Numbered from the stretch's first letter, positions 7,815 to 16,308 are shown. The stretch is DNA of 40,234 bases from Phycisphaerae bacterium (GCA_016935885.1 JAFGQA010000143.1:1-40234), one strand, 5' to 3'. The notes: generated by a model not told the origin, from the sequence alone. Numbers and translations are program-made.

Positions 7815-9539
7815 ATGAAACCGCTCGTAATCGTCAGTTCGCTGGCGTTGATCTTGACGGCTTCGATGGCCGCGGCTCAGCAGGCCGAGGCGGCGCCGGA
7901 CCACGTGCTGCTCAGGCTGCTGACCGAGGAGTTGGACTACTCCACGCAGAACCTCGCCATGCCCGACGGCACAAAGCCGTACTACATCGCTTATACCATT
8001 ACCGACGAACAGTCGGTCTTGCTCGACGCGCGGCTCGGCGCCCTGACGCAGGACGACGTCCGCCACGAGCGCGTGCTCGACGTCGACATCCGCGTCGGAG
8101 ACTACTCGTTGGACAACACCCACAAGATCCGCGATGCAGGCTTCGGTTTCGACCCGTCGGACTTGTACGGCGGGGCGACCGAGATCAGTATTGAAGACGA
8201 TCCGGCGGCCATCAAGCACGCGATATGGCTCGCCACGGACCGGGCCTTCAAAGCGGCGGTCAAGAAGTATCAGCGTGTCCAAACCAACCTCAAGACGAAG
8301 GTGGAAGAGGAAGACAAGTCCGACGATTTCTCGAAGGAAGATCCGTCCGTTTACACGGAACCAGAGATCTCGCTCACGCTTGACCGAAAGACCTGGGCCG
8401 ATCGGCTCCGGAACGTCGCACGTCTGAGCCGAAAGTACCCCCTGGTTTACTCCTCATCCGTCTCGTTACGTGCATCGGCCGAGAACCGGTATATGGTGAC
8501 GAGCGAAGGAACGCGCTTGCAGACGGGCCGCAAACTGCTGCGAGCGGTCGTATCCGCGGGAACGAAGGCCGAGGACGGGATGGATCTTAGCCAGTCGTTC
8601 ATCTTCAACGCGTCAAGCGAAGACAAGCTGCCCGGCGAGGCCGAGTTGACGGGAGCATTCCAGAAGGTAATAGACCGGGTCCTCGCCCTACGCGAGGCCC
8701 CCCTGGTCGAGCCGTATGAAGGGCCGGCGATCCTTCTGAATCGGGCCAGCGGTGTGTTCTTCCACGAGATCTTTGGGCACCGCATGGAAGGGCACCGACA
8801 AAAAGACGTCGACGAGGGCCAGACCTTCGCGAAGAAGGTCGGCGAGCAGATTCTGCCTGAGTTCATGAGCGTCCGCGACGATCCCACCGAGGCGAAGTTT
8901 GGTGACGAGGACCTTCGTGGATACTACAGATACGATGACGAAGGCGTGGCCGCGTGCAACGTCCACCTCGTGGAGAACGGCATCCTCAAAAACTTCCTGC
9001 TATCGAGGTCGCCGATAAAAGACTTCCCCAAGTCGAACGGTCACGGGCGCCGCCAACCGGGGAACGATGTCGTCGCCAGGCAGGGCAACTTGATCATCGA
9101 CTCCAGCAAGACTGTCAGTTGCGAGAAGCTGCGCGAGATGCTGCGGGAGGAGTGCAAGAAGCAGGACAAAGAGTACGGCTTCTTGTTCGAGGACATCACC
9201 GGTGGATTCACTGGCACTCAGCGCCGCGGCCCCCAGACCTTCAAGGTCTTGCCCGTCGTGGTCTACAAGGTCTATGCCGACGGACGCCCTGATGAGCTGG
9301 TCCGCGGCGTCGACATCGTCGGTACGCCGCTGTCCTCCTTCTCGAAGATCGTTGCCACGGGCGACGATCCCGCGGTCTTCAATGGGACGTGCGGAGCCGA
9401 GTCCGGCATGGTGCCGGTTTCGGCGATTTCTCCAAGCATCCTTGTATCTCAAATCGAGATCGAGAAGCGACGCCGCGCGCAGGACAAGCCGCCCATCCTA
9501 CCGGCGCCGATGGCTGAAGAAGAGAAGAAGCCATCGTAG
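7815..9539 (+). CDS. Exported TldD/PmbA-family zinc metallopeptidase
   Basis: TldD-family proteins are zinc peptidases that act on peptides or unfolded proteins. This 574-residue protein has an N-terminal signal peptide (MKPLVIVSSLALILTASMAA, cut near AAAQQ), so it should work outside the cytoplasm, unlike E. coli TldD. The metal motif HExxxH is intact as HEIFGH at 317-322, and Cys526 in FNGTCGAESG sits where TldD has its third ligand, just before VPVSAISPSIL. It is longer than classical TldD (about 480), with an N-terminal extension containing YYIAYTITDEQ. A GAAAGGG sequence precedes the ATG. It is followed after 39 bases by a paralogue that lacks the metal ligands, suggesting a TldD/TldE-type pair. 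The substrate is unknown. Confidence 0.9.
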   Translation: MKPLVIVSSLALILTASMAAAQQAEAAPDHVLLRLLTEELDYSTQNLAMPDGTKPYYIAYTITDEQSVLLDARLGALTQDDVRHERVLDVDIRVGDYSLDNTHKIRDAGFGFDPSDLYGGATEISIEDDPAAIKHAIWLATDRAFKAAVKKYQRVQTNLKTKVEEEDKSDDFSKEDPSVYTEPEISLTLDRKTWADRLRNVARLSRKYPLVYSSSVSLRASAENRYMVTSEGTRLQTGRKLLRAVVSAGTKAEDGMDLSQSFIFNASSEDKLPGEAELTGAFQKVIDRVLALREAPLVEPYEGPAILLNRASGVFFHEIFGHRMEGHRQKDVDEGQTFAKKVGEQILPEFMSVRDDPTEAKFGDEDLRGYYRYDDEGVAACNVHLVENGILKNFLLSRSPIKDFPKSNGHGRRQPGNDVVARQGNLIIDSSKTVSCEKLREMLREECKKQDKEYGFLFEDITGGFTGTQRRGPQTFKVLPVVVYKVYADGRPDELVRGVDIVGTPLSSFSKIVATGDDPAVFNGTCGAESGMVPVSAISPSILVSQIEIEKRRRAQDKPPILPAPMAEEEKKPS

Positions 9540-9578
9540 ATCCGTTCAAAAAGAGTGTGCAAAACAGGAGCCAAAGCC

Positions 9579-11378
9579 GTGACGAACGACAGAATGCAAC
9601 GGACCACTGGCATGTTGCTCATCCTCCTGGCGTGGGCGCTTCCCGCGCTCGCCGACGACGTCCTCCCGGATGACGACGTCATCATGCGCGCGATGGTCGA
9701 CGAGCTTTCCCGCTCGATGGGTCTCCGAATGGAGGACCTCGAGAAGCCGTATTTCATCCAATACGCCGTCGAGGACTCGATCACCTACCAACTGTCGGCG
9801 GCCTACGGGGCGATCACGGAGTCCAGCCGCGACCGCTCGCGCGACTTCCGTGGTCAGACTCGCGTCGGGTCCTACGAACTGGACAACACGAACTTCAGCG
9901 GAGACAGTGGCAGGTCCTTCTTTCGCCGCTCCCGCGGCGGCGACGGCCGGGCTTCCCTCCCACTCGACGATGACTACATGGCCATCCGGCACGCCATTTG
10001 GCGGGCCACCGACGGTGATTACAAGGACGCGGTCGAGACGCTTACCAAGAAGCGGTCTTACATGAAAGACAAGAACATCGAGGACCGCCCCAACGACTTC
10101 TCCAAGGCTCCCGTGGTCGAGCACATCGAGGACGGCGCGCATCTCGATTTCGACAAGGCGGAATGGGAACGAAACCTCAAGCGCCTTTCCGAGCAATTCA
10201 AGCGATACGATCGAATCCAGGATTCGAATGTGCGGCTTCTCGTCGCCGCCGGCAATGCCTATATCGTGAATTCCGAGGGTACCCGGCTACGCACGGGGGA
10301 TGCCGGCACCTTGCTGATCATCACGGCCGAGGCCCAGGCGGAAGACGGCATGAAGTTCTCGGACAGCCTCACGTACGCGGGAGACACGACAGCGGATCTT
10401 CCTCCGCTCGACGATATGCTCACGGACATTGACGAAGTCGTGGCGAAACTCACTAAGGCGATGGAGGCCCCCATCCTCGAGCAGTACACGGGCCCTGTTC
10501 TCTTTGACGGCCTCGCCGCCGCGCAGATGTTCAGGACAATGCTCGCCGCCGGCGTGGCCGGGCGCCCGGAGCCGGTCGGTACGCAGCGCCGCAGGTTCAC
10601 CGGCGCGGAGAACCTCCAGAAGAAACTGAACCGGCGCATCCTGCCCAAGTCCTTCCAGGTGTTTGACGATCCAACCGTAAAGAAGGCCGGGGATGCGTTG
10701 TTGTTCGGCCACTACGAGTACGACGACGAAGGGGTCAAGGCCCAGAAGGTCAACATCGTAGTGGACGGCAAGCTCAAGGACATGGCCATGTCACGTGTGC
10801 CGACAAAGGAGCTGTCGGGGTCTAACGGCCACGGCCGTCGCCCTGCGACGGGCGGCGATCTTGAGGCGGCCATCGGCTGCCTGTTCATCGAGGACGAGGA
10901 CGGCATGTCGGATGACGCGCTGAAAGAGGCTCTGATAAAGGCCACCCGAGAGCAAGATCTGGAGTATGGGCTTCGCATCGCCTCGATCCGCACAGCCGGA
11001 CTGGGCTCGAGCCGGTCGGACATCCTGTCGATGTTCATGCGGTTGCAGCGCGGCGGTGGTGGTGACAGTCTTGGCGACCCGATCTACGTTTACAAGGTGT
11101 ATGTGGACGACGGCCGCGAGGAGTTGGTGCGTGGCTGCGAATTTGGCCCGGTTACCATCACGAAGCTCAAGCAGATCAGCGCGGCTGGGAAGTCACCCGT
11201 GGTGTACAACTACATCGGCTTCGGCCTCGGCGGTGCCACGCCTCCTTCGTCGGTCGTCTCGCCGGCTGTTTTGTTCGAGGAGCTTGACCTCTCCAAGATC
11301 GAGCAGGAGCATGAGAAGCTGCCGATCCTCGAATCGCCAGCCGCCCGCAAGGCGACCGACACCGCTCAAGGTGATTGA
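9579..11378 (+). CDS. Exported TldD/PmbA-family protein without metal ligands (TldE-like pseudoenzyme)
   Basis: This is a paralogue of the preceding gene along its length: YFIQYAVEDS and YELDNTNF match YYIAYTITDE and YSLDNTHK, and SNGHGRR is shared. The position of HEIFGH is occupied by RTMLAA (in MFRTMLAAGVAG), and the region of Cys526 reads NYIGFGLGG, so all three expected zinc ligands are gone. In E. coli, TldD works with TldE/PmbA, which also lacks the motif; a similar partner role is inferred. The GTG at 9579 is chosen because AGGAG (9566-9570) lies 8 bases upstream. It gives 599 residues beginning with a signal peptide (MLLILLAWALPALA). It probably forms an operon with the upstream gene. 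Confidence 0.87.
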   Translation: MTNDRMQRTTGMLLILLAWALPALADDVLPDDDVIMRAMVDELSRSMGLRMEDLEKPYFIQYAVEDSITYQLSAAYGAITESSRDRSRDFRGQTRVGSYELDNTNFSGDSGRSFFRRSRGGDGRASLPLDDDYMAIRHAIWRATDGDYKDAVETLTKKRSYMKDKNIEDRPNDFSKAPVVEHIEDGAHLDFDKAEWERNLKRLSEQFKRYDRIQDSNVRLLVAAGNAYIVNSEGTRLRTGDAGTLLIITAEAQAEDGMKFSDSLTYAGDTTADLPPLDDMLTDIDEVVAKLTKAMEAPILEQYTGPVLFDGLAAAQMFRTMLAAGVAGRPEPVGTQRRRFTGAENLQKKLNRRILPKSFQVFDDPTVKKAGDALLFGHYEYDDEGVKAQKVNIVVDGKLKDMAMSRVPTKELSGSNGHGRRPATGGDLEAAIGCLFIEDEDGMSDDALKEALIKATREQDLEYGLRIASIRTAGLGSSRSDILSMFMRLQRGGGGDSLGDPIYVYKVYVDDGREELVRGCEFGPVTITKLKQISAAGKSPVVYNYIGFGLGGATPPSSVVSPAVLFEELDLSKIEQEHEKLPILESPAARKATDTAQGD

Positions 11379-12053
11379 CGTCATACATTTGCCTTGTCTT
11401 TGAGCGGCCGCACAGCCGTGAAAGAGAATGCCGCCTGCCACCGAGCGCAACGGCGGCATCGTATTGATTCTCCCGATCGACGAGATGACGGACGCGGCCC
11501 TGTACGGAGAGGGCGATGATTGATGAATGATCGCCGGGCCTGGCCGCCGATCCCTTGCGACTATACCGGCCGCGCGCGAAGCCGGGCTTCAACCGGGCGC
11601 CGAGACACTGACGCGGACGGCGGCCTTCACGGTGGTCGAATCGATTCCTTCATCCATCCTGTTTGGGTTCTCAGGCCTCGACACGGGTGAAATATTGACC
11701 TACCGCGTCACAATCCCTGTCGTGTACACGCCTGTCGTCCCCCCGGTGCTGGACGGGTCAGACGGACGGAGGTCGTCGTGGCACCGGCGGGAGCGCTTCC
11801 ACGGGACATCGGCGTTCGCGGAGGCGGACTGGCCCGCTTGCTCGGTTTGTTCGGCCTGTGAGGCCCCGCCAATCGCCGTTGAACGCCCGACGATGTTTGA
11901 CCCAATCAGAACGTGAGGAAGACATAACCATCGCGTTCAAAGAAGCGGGGGATGTGCGCGCAGATGGCCGCCCCGCTTGCGTGGTTACGGGCGTTGGCGC
12001 CCGCGCTACGGAGGGACTCCTCGCGTGAATTCCAGAAGAAATCGGCGGATCGC
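11379..12053. other. Intergenic region, no gene recognised
   Basis: About 675 bases between the tldE-like gene and the blaI promoter. A hairpin with arms ATGCCGCC and GGCGGCAT (11428-11459) lies near the left end. An open plus-strand frame covers 11527-11916 but has no ribosome-binding site and no recognisable similarity. A minus-strand frame ends at 11906 in ICAHIPRFFERDGYVFLTF, which looks protein-like but has no start clear of the blaI promoter, so it may be a decayed gene end. Confidence 0.4.
11428..11459 (+). terminator. Possible hairpin terminator after the TldD-like pair
   Basis: The inverted repeat ATGCCGCC and GGCGGCAT has a 16-base loop, beginning 50 bases after the stop of the tldE-like gene. 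No T-run follows, so rho-independent termination is uncertain. Confidence 0.3.
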
Positions 12054-12095
12054 TTGACATCCTCCGACGATTGTAGTAGAGTTACGACAGTCGTA
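12054..12095 (+). promoter_or_regulatory. blaI promoter with overlapping palindromic operator
   Basis: A perfect -35 TTGACA (12054-12059) is followed after 17 bases by TAGAGT (12077-12082). Immediately downstream, TACGACAGTCGTA (12083-12095) is a perfect palindrome around a central A. A second imperfect dyad, CGACGATTGTAGTA, lies in the spacer at about 12065-12078. BlaI/MecI-type repressors bind TACA/TGTA-type dyads at their own promoters, so these are the likely autoregulatory sites. Confidence 0.65.
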
Positions 12096-12119
12096 GTTGA
12101 TTTCCAGGAGCAGCGCCCG

Positions 12120-12509
12120 ATGGCCGATCGCCAGTACGATCTTGGGACCGCGGAGTTGGAAGTCCTCCGAATCCTGTGGGACGAGGGGCCCTGCACCGTT
12201 CGGCAGGTGCTCGAGCATCTCCACGGGCTCGGCCGGCGCGTGGCCTACACGACAGCCCTGACCTTCCTGACACGCCTCGAACAAAAGGGCTTTGCCGCCA
12301 GTGACAAGGATGGCTTCGCCTATGTTTACCGGGCGACCGTGACACGGGAACGCGTTCGTCGATCACGGCTCAAGGCCCTCGTCGCGCAGCTCTACGACGG
12401 GACGGCCGCGCCATTGGTGCTGCAACTGATCAAGACCCAGAGGTTCTCGCAAGAAGAGATCGACGCATTGCGGGAGCTCATCAAACGACTCGACGCCAAG
12501 GCCAAGTAG
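12120..12509 (+). CDS. blaI: BlaI/MecI-family transcriptional repressor
   Basis: The 129-residue winged-helix repressor has typical family segments: LGTAELEVLRILWDEGPCTVRQV (residues 7-29, start of the helix-turn-helix), VAYTTALTFLTRLEQKGF (the recognition helix and wing) and a C-terminal dimerisation region ending in IDALRELIKRLDAK. Such repressors are inactivated when a membrane M56 peptidase senses a signal. ATG 12120 has AGGAG (12106-12110) 9 bases upstream and lies just past a promoter/operator region. The M56 gene starts 25 bases after the stop, the classic blaI-blaR order. No beta-lactamase gene is nearby, so the signal need not be an antibiotic. Confidence 0.92.
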   Translation: MADRQYDLGTAELEVLRILWDEGPCTVRQVLEHLHGLGRRVAYTTALTFLTRLEQKGFAASDKDGFAYVYRATVTRERVRRSRLKALVAQLYDGTAAPLVLQLIKTQRFSQEEIDALRELIKRLDAKAK

Positions 12510-12534
12510 CGAGGCGGATGCCGGAGACTTGGGG

Positions 12535-15500
12535 ATGTGGGCTTGGAATTCAACGGCGGCGGACCTGCTTTGGCGCAACGCCCTGGCAGTGATTCCGTTG
12601 GCTCTGATCATCTGGGCCATCTGCCGTTGGGTCCCCTGCCGTCCGGCCACGCGACACACGTTGTGGCTGTGCGTGTTGGGGTGGCTCGTCGCCGGGCTAG
12701 CCCTCCCGCCGATCTCCTTCTCGACGTTGGACGCAGCGACGAACGCGGCCGCAACGAAAGTCGAACGACAAGGAGAGACCGAACGGACAGACGCGGTTGA
12801 CCTGACGGAGGACTTGGCCGTCAGACGGTCCCGGTCCGATGGCTTCCCCGACTCACTGAATTCTTTCGCTCCCACTCCACCCTGGGCAGTCGTCCCGGCC
12901 AGGCTGTTTGTGCCATCAGATCTACCCGCGGCACCTCGTCTCGCCGGGCGCCTGCCCCCGAATGACCTCGCGGCCGGCGGGGTGAAGGATGGAATGAATG
13001 GTCCGGCGGACGTCTCGGACCGCGTTGATGAAAGTGCCCTGACACGAGACCCCCGTCGGATCGGGCGTCATTCCATCGCTCCCATGCCGGGGCAACACCG
13101 TCGGCACAGCCGTGCTCCGTTCCCTGCCCGTGCCGAGACACCTTGCACGCCAAGGTCCATCCAGGATGTCGAAGCTGATGTGAATGCCGAACCCGATCCA
13201 GCCCAAAGAAGGCTATCCGAACGCCACGACACCGGCCTCTCAACCAGGTCGACACTGCTGGGAAAGCGGTACTGCAGAGGCATTGGCGTCGCTCCGACAT
13301 CTTCTGAGACGGCTTCCGGAGCACTGGCCGTGGCGAGCAAAGTGGAGTCACACCCGCCCAATGTGTCGGACTGCGAGTCAATGGCTGCTGAGACAACCGC
13401 CGGCAACATGCTGACGGAGGAATTGGGTGGCCAAGCGACGTCGTCCGCGGGGGGCGCCGCCGGGCGTTTGCCAATGGCCTCAGAGGAAGGCGAATCGCCC
13501 GATGTGTCCACGTCGCCCTTGTTGCGGGGCCTTGGTCGTTGGGTGGTCGCGCTTGTCGCCGTCCGAGATGCCGTTGGACGGTTGCCGGCGATCCCTCCGG
13601 TTGTCTGGCTTGGCGGCGTTCTGCTCGTGTTGGCGGCTCGCGCGAGCCAGACGATTCGTTTTCGGAGACAGGTCCGGGCCGGCAGCGCCGCACCCGCATC
13701 CGTCGTCAGACTCGTGGCGGAAGCGGCGAGGGCGGTCGGACTTCGGGCCACTCCCGAGACGGTCATGGTGCAAGATCGCATCTCGCCCATGGTCTGGTGC
13801 GGCAGGAAGGCGAGCCTGGTTCTACCGAGGGCGTTGTGGTCGGAGCTTGATGAAGACGGCCGCCGAGCGGTGGTTTTTCACGAGCTGGCGCATATTCGCC
13901 GCCGAGATCACTGGGTCTGCTGGATCGAGTTGGTCTTCGGCGCGGTGTATTGGTGGCACCCGCTGATCTGGTGGGTGCGCAGCCGACTGCGAGAGGAAGC
14001 GGAAAACTGTTGTGATGCCTGGGTGACGTGGCTGCTGCCGCAGGGCCGGCGCGCCTATGCCGAAGCCCTGATCAGCGCCCGGCGGTTCACGACCGAGCCG
14101 GCCGTGGCCGTGCCGAGTCCAGGCATCGGTGTCATCACGGGGAGAACCAAACGATTCACAAGGAGACTTACAATGGTCATGACAGAGCAAGCCACACCGA
14201 ATCGTTCCGTCACTGGAATGGTACTGGCCCTATCGATGGTCGTCGCTGCGTGGGCGGCGACGCCGGCGCGCTCCTCAGAACCCGGGGAGAAGGTGGCTCC
14301 CGAATCCGAAGCGCTCGCGGTCACGTTTCAGGAAGGCGGGCCGACCGTGACCATCTCGGCCCCGGCAGTTGAGTTGGCCACCGAGATCGCCGTGGCACTG
14401 CCGAGCGTGGCGGTGACACCGGTTCCCACGGTGGCTCCCGTCCCGAGCCTGCTGTTGGCGGTCGGCGATGACGACGCCCAAAAGGGTCGCGGCGGTCGGC
14501 CGAATATGCGAGACCTGGAGAGGCGAATCGAACGGCTCGAGCGCCAACTTGATGAGATCTCCGAACAGCTTGACAAGATGTCCGATGCGATCAAGGGCCC
14601 CGAGATGCCCATAGTGCTTGAGCGGCTTAAGCAACTCGGCCAACTCGAACAACTTCGCGAGCTCGGACAACTTGGACAGCTGAAACCACTCGAGCGACTC
14701 AGGCAGCTCGGGCAGTCCTACGCCCCGCGATCTCAAGCGAAGACAGTACCGGGTTCCGACGAAGGCGTCATCGTCCGAACCTACAAGGTCCCGGAAGGCA
14801 GACTTGAAGCTTTGACGAAGCTGATGATTCGACCCGACGTACCGACCCGCGTGCGCCAGGTCGATGGCGGTATCGAGGTGCACGCCACCAAGGCGGATCA
14901 TGCCACGTTCAAGGCATTTGTCGACATTATCACAGTCAAGGAAGACACGAAGGTGGGCTATCGCCTCCCTGAGGAGAAGTTGAAGGCATTGACGGAGTTG
15001 ATGACTCGGGGTGACGTCCCGGTGATGGTGAGTCCGGGAGAAGATGAGATCACGGTTCATGGAGGCCCGGCGGTTCAGTCGGTGTTTGGGGCCTTCGTGA
15101 ACATGATTCATCCCTCCGATGGCACGTGCAAGGGCAGCCAGGGAGGTGTCTCCGTGGACCCGGGTCGAATCGCAACGGAGGCGAAGCAAGCGGCTCGGCG
15201 CGCGTACGAGCACGCGGTGAAAGCCCACAAGGCATCGGGCACCAAGCAATCAAAGGGCTCCGCAGGAGGGATGTTGAAGACGCCAAAGGCCCAACACGCG
15301 ATGCAGGAGGTTCTCGCGAAGACCGCGAAGCTGCAACGGGAATTCGAGAAGCTGACGCAGATGGCGGCTGAACTCGAGAGCAAGGCGGAGCAGATCGAAT
15401 CTGATGCCGAGGTCCTCGAGGCTGAGAGCGATGAACTGTTCGATGAGGCCCAGAAGTTGCGGGACGAGGCATCGGAGACCGACAATCACAAGCAAGCTGC

Positions 15501-15708
15501 CCGATTGAGAGACAAAGCCGAGGAGTTGGAGAAGCGAGCCGATTCAAAGGAGAAGAAGGCCCGCGAGTTGTTCAAGCGTGCGCAAGAGGTGGAGGAGAAG
15601 GCCCGGGAAGTGGAAGAGCATGCGGAGGAGATCGAACGAGACATCGACGAGCTTGAGAACCAAGCCGCGGAGATCGAGGACGAGGGAGACGCGGAGGGCG
15701 ATGCTTAA
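12535..15708 (+). CDS. BlaR1-like M56 membrane peptidase with duplicated domain and coiled-coil tail
   Basis: The 1057-residue membrane protein is the probable partner of the BlaI repressor. Helices lie at about 11-29, 42-58 and 353-373. A low-complexity linker fills 60-340. The zinc site HELAH is at 449-453 with EEAENCCDAW downstream, as in M56 peptidases. A fourth hydrophobic segment (MVLALSMVVAAWAA, 562-575) should place the C-terminal half outside. That half has a leucine-rich LGQL stretch (about 697-727), two similar domains (about 749-802 and 808-861; VPEGRLEALTKLM and LPEEKLKALTELM), and a charged coiled coil (about 920-1052). No penicillin-binding sensor domain is seen, so what it senses is unknown. 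ATG 12535 has GGAG 8 bases upstream; TTG 12529 is an alternative. A second possible start lies at 14173. Confidence 0.87.
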   Translation: MWAWNSTAADLLWRNALAVIPLALIIWAICRWVPCRPATRHTLWLCVLGWLVAGLALPPISFSTLDAATNAAATKVERQGETERTDAVDLTEDLAVRRSRSDGFPDSLNSFAPTPPWAVVPARLFVPSDLPAAPRLAGRLPPNDLAAGGVKDGMNGPADVSDRVDESALTRDPRRIGRHSIAPMPGQHRRHSRAPFPARAETPCTPRSIQDVEADVNAEPDPAQRRLSERHDTGLSTRSTLLGKRYCRGIGVAPTSSETASGALAVASKVESHPPNVSDCESMAAETTAGNMLTEELGGQATSSAGGAAGRLPMASEEGESPDVSTSPLLRGLGRWVVALVAVRDAVGRLPAIPPVVWLGGVLLVLAARASQTIRFRRQVRAGSAAPASVVRLVAEAARAVGLRATPETVMVQDRISPMVWCGRKASLVLPRALWSELDEDGRRAVVFHELAHIRRRDHWVCWIELVFGAVYWWHPLIWWVRSRLREEAENCCDAWVTWLLPQGRRAYAEALISARRFTTEPAVAVPSPGIGVITGRTKRFTRRLTMVMTEQATPNRSVTGMVLALSMVVAAWAATPARSSEPGEKVAPESEALAVTFQEGGPTVTISAPAVELATEIAVALPSVAVTPVPTVAPVPSLLLAVGDDDAQKGRGGRPNMRDLERRIERLERQLDEISEQLDKMSDAIKGPEMPIVLERLKQLGQLEQLRELGQLGQLKPLERLRQLGQSYAPRSQAKTVPGSDEGVIVRTYKVPEGRLEALTKLMIRPDVPTRVRQVDGGIEVHATKADHATFKAFVDIITVKEDTKVGYRLPEEKLKALTELMTRGDVPVMVSPGEDEITVHGGPAVQSVFGAFVNMIHPSDGTCKGSQGGVSVDPGRIATEAKQAARRAYEHAVKAHKASGTKQSKGSAGGMLKTPKAQHAMQEVLAKTAKLQREFEKLTQMAAELESKAEQIESDAEVLEAESDELFDEAQKLRDEASETDNHKQAARLRDKAEELEKRADSKEKKARELFKRAQEVEEKAREVEEHAEEIERDIDELENQAAEIEDEGDAEGDA
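14160..14175 (+). promoter_or_regulatory. Internal ribosome-binding site and start codon within the M56 gene
   Basis: AAGGAG (14160-14165) lies 7 bases before an in-frame ATG at 14173, the M547 codon. Translation from here would give a 511-residue protein starting with a signal-peptide-like sequence (MVMTEQATPNRSVTG, then a hydrophobic run and TPARS). The site could yield the C-terminal half as a separate exported product, or it may be fortuitous. Confidence 0.4.
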
Positions 15709-15737
15709 GAATCGCTAATCAACTGGTGGATTCCGGC

Positions 15738-15796
15738 GGGTGCCACGGGCAGCTTGCGCCTGCCCGTGTTCACTGGCGGGCAAGCCGCCAGTGGCA
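15738..15796. repeat. Dispersed hairpin doublet, family C (GTGGCAC type)
   Basis: Two adjacent hairpins are present: CACGGGCAG with CTGCCCGTG, then CACTGGCGG with CCGCCAGTG, bordered by GTGCCAC and GTGGCAC. The family is marked by GTGGCAC ends enclosing GC-rich stems and recurs at 15862-16000, 16244-16295 and about 30700-30760. Confidence 0.65.
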
Positions 15797-15848
15797 CCCT
15801 CAGAGGTTGGCAGACCCTCGTTTTGGCTGTGGCAGAACAGTGAGTGGG

Positions 15849-16026
15849 TGAGAAGCTGTCTCAGAACAGTGGCACAGGCCTCCCGCCTGTGGAGACAAAC
15901 GAGAGAATGCCTGGTGAGTCATCATATCCACCGGCTTTGGCGCCGGTGCCACAGAGACGCCGGGCCAAAGAGATGTTGGTGCCACCGAGGCGCCGGTGCC
16001 ACGTAGGGTTCTGAAACAGCCTCCTT
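15849..16026. repeat. Inverted-repeat-bounded composite repeat
   Basis: The left end is TGAGAAGCTGTCTCAGAAC followed by AGTGGCAC (15849-15875). The right end, read on the minus strand, is GGAGGCTGTTTCAGAAC followed by a GTGGCAC box. Between them lie two family C hairpins with GGCGCCGGTGCCAC-type stems (about 15930-16002). A third copy of the end motif is at 35461-35487, with 24 of 27 bases matching the first. Confidence 0.6.
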
Positions 16027-16243
16027 GGCGGCTTGGGGGCCGCGCCTTGGTTCCTTCACGCCGTTGTCGATGTACTCGCCAGACTGTGTTGAAGATCCCT
16101 GAATCTCAGAAAATGCGGCGATCTTGCTCGCCGCTCCGTTCGTAGTAACGCCGATGCACCGACGGAGCGGTGTCGCGGTCTGTCGTCGCAAGGAGGTCGG
16201 CGGATGTACCAGATCTCTAGAGCAGTTCACACTTGCCTGCGAC

Positions 16244-16295
16244 TGTGGCACGGGCGTCTCGCACGTGAATCCACCGCCGAGACGGCGGTGCCACA
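16244..16295. repeat. Family C hairpin element adjoining the TPR gene start
   Basis: TGTGGCAC at 16244 is mirrored by GTGCCACA at 16288-16295, with the inner stem CCGCCGAGACGGCGG. The element ends 13 bases before the chosen GTG start of the TPR gene, and the weak ribosome-binding site AGGTG lies at its edge. The longer reading from ATG 16204 would translate this repeat. Confidence 0.65.
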
Positions 16296-16308
16296 GGTGC
16301 ATCCAACC

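Noticed and set aside
11527..11916. A 129-codon plus-strand frame between the tldE-like gene and blaI.
   Set aside because: No ribosome-binding site, no recognisable domain, and composition drifting to low complexity.
11906..12196. A minus-strand frame ending in ICAHIPRFFERDGYVFLTF.
   Set aside because: The last residues look protein-like, but the frame has no start independent of the blaI promoter and coding region; at most a gene remnant.
14620..14715. The leucine-rich LGQL stretch of the M56 protein as an LRR domain.
   Set aside because: Spacing is irregular hexads and heptads without the LRR asparagine, more like a helical or coiled region.
16204..16308. N-terminal extension of the TPR protein from ATG 16204.
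   Set aside because: It would place 35 residues translated from a dispersed hairpin before an evident signal peptide; GTG 16309 fits better.
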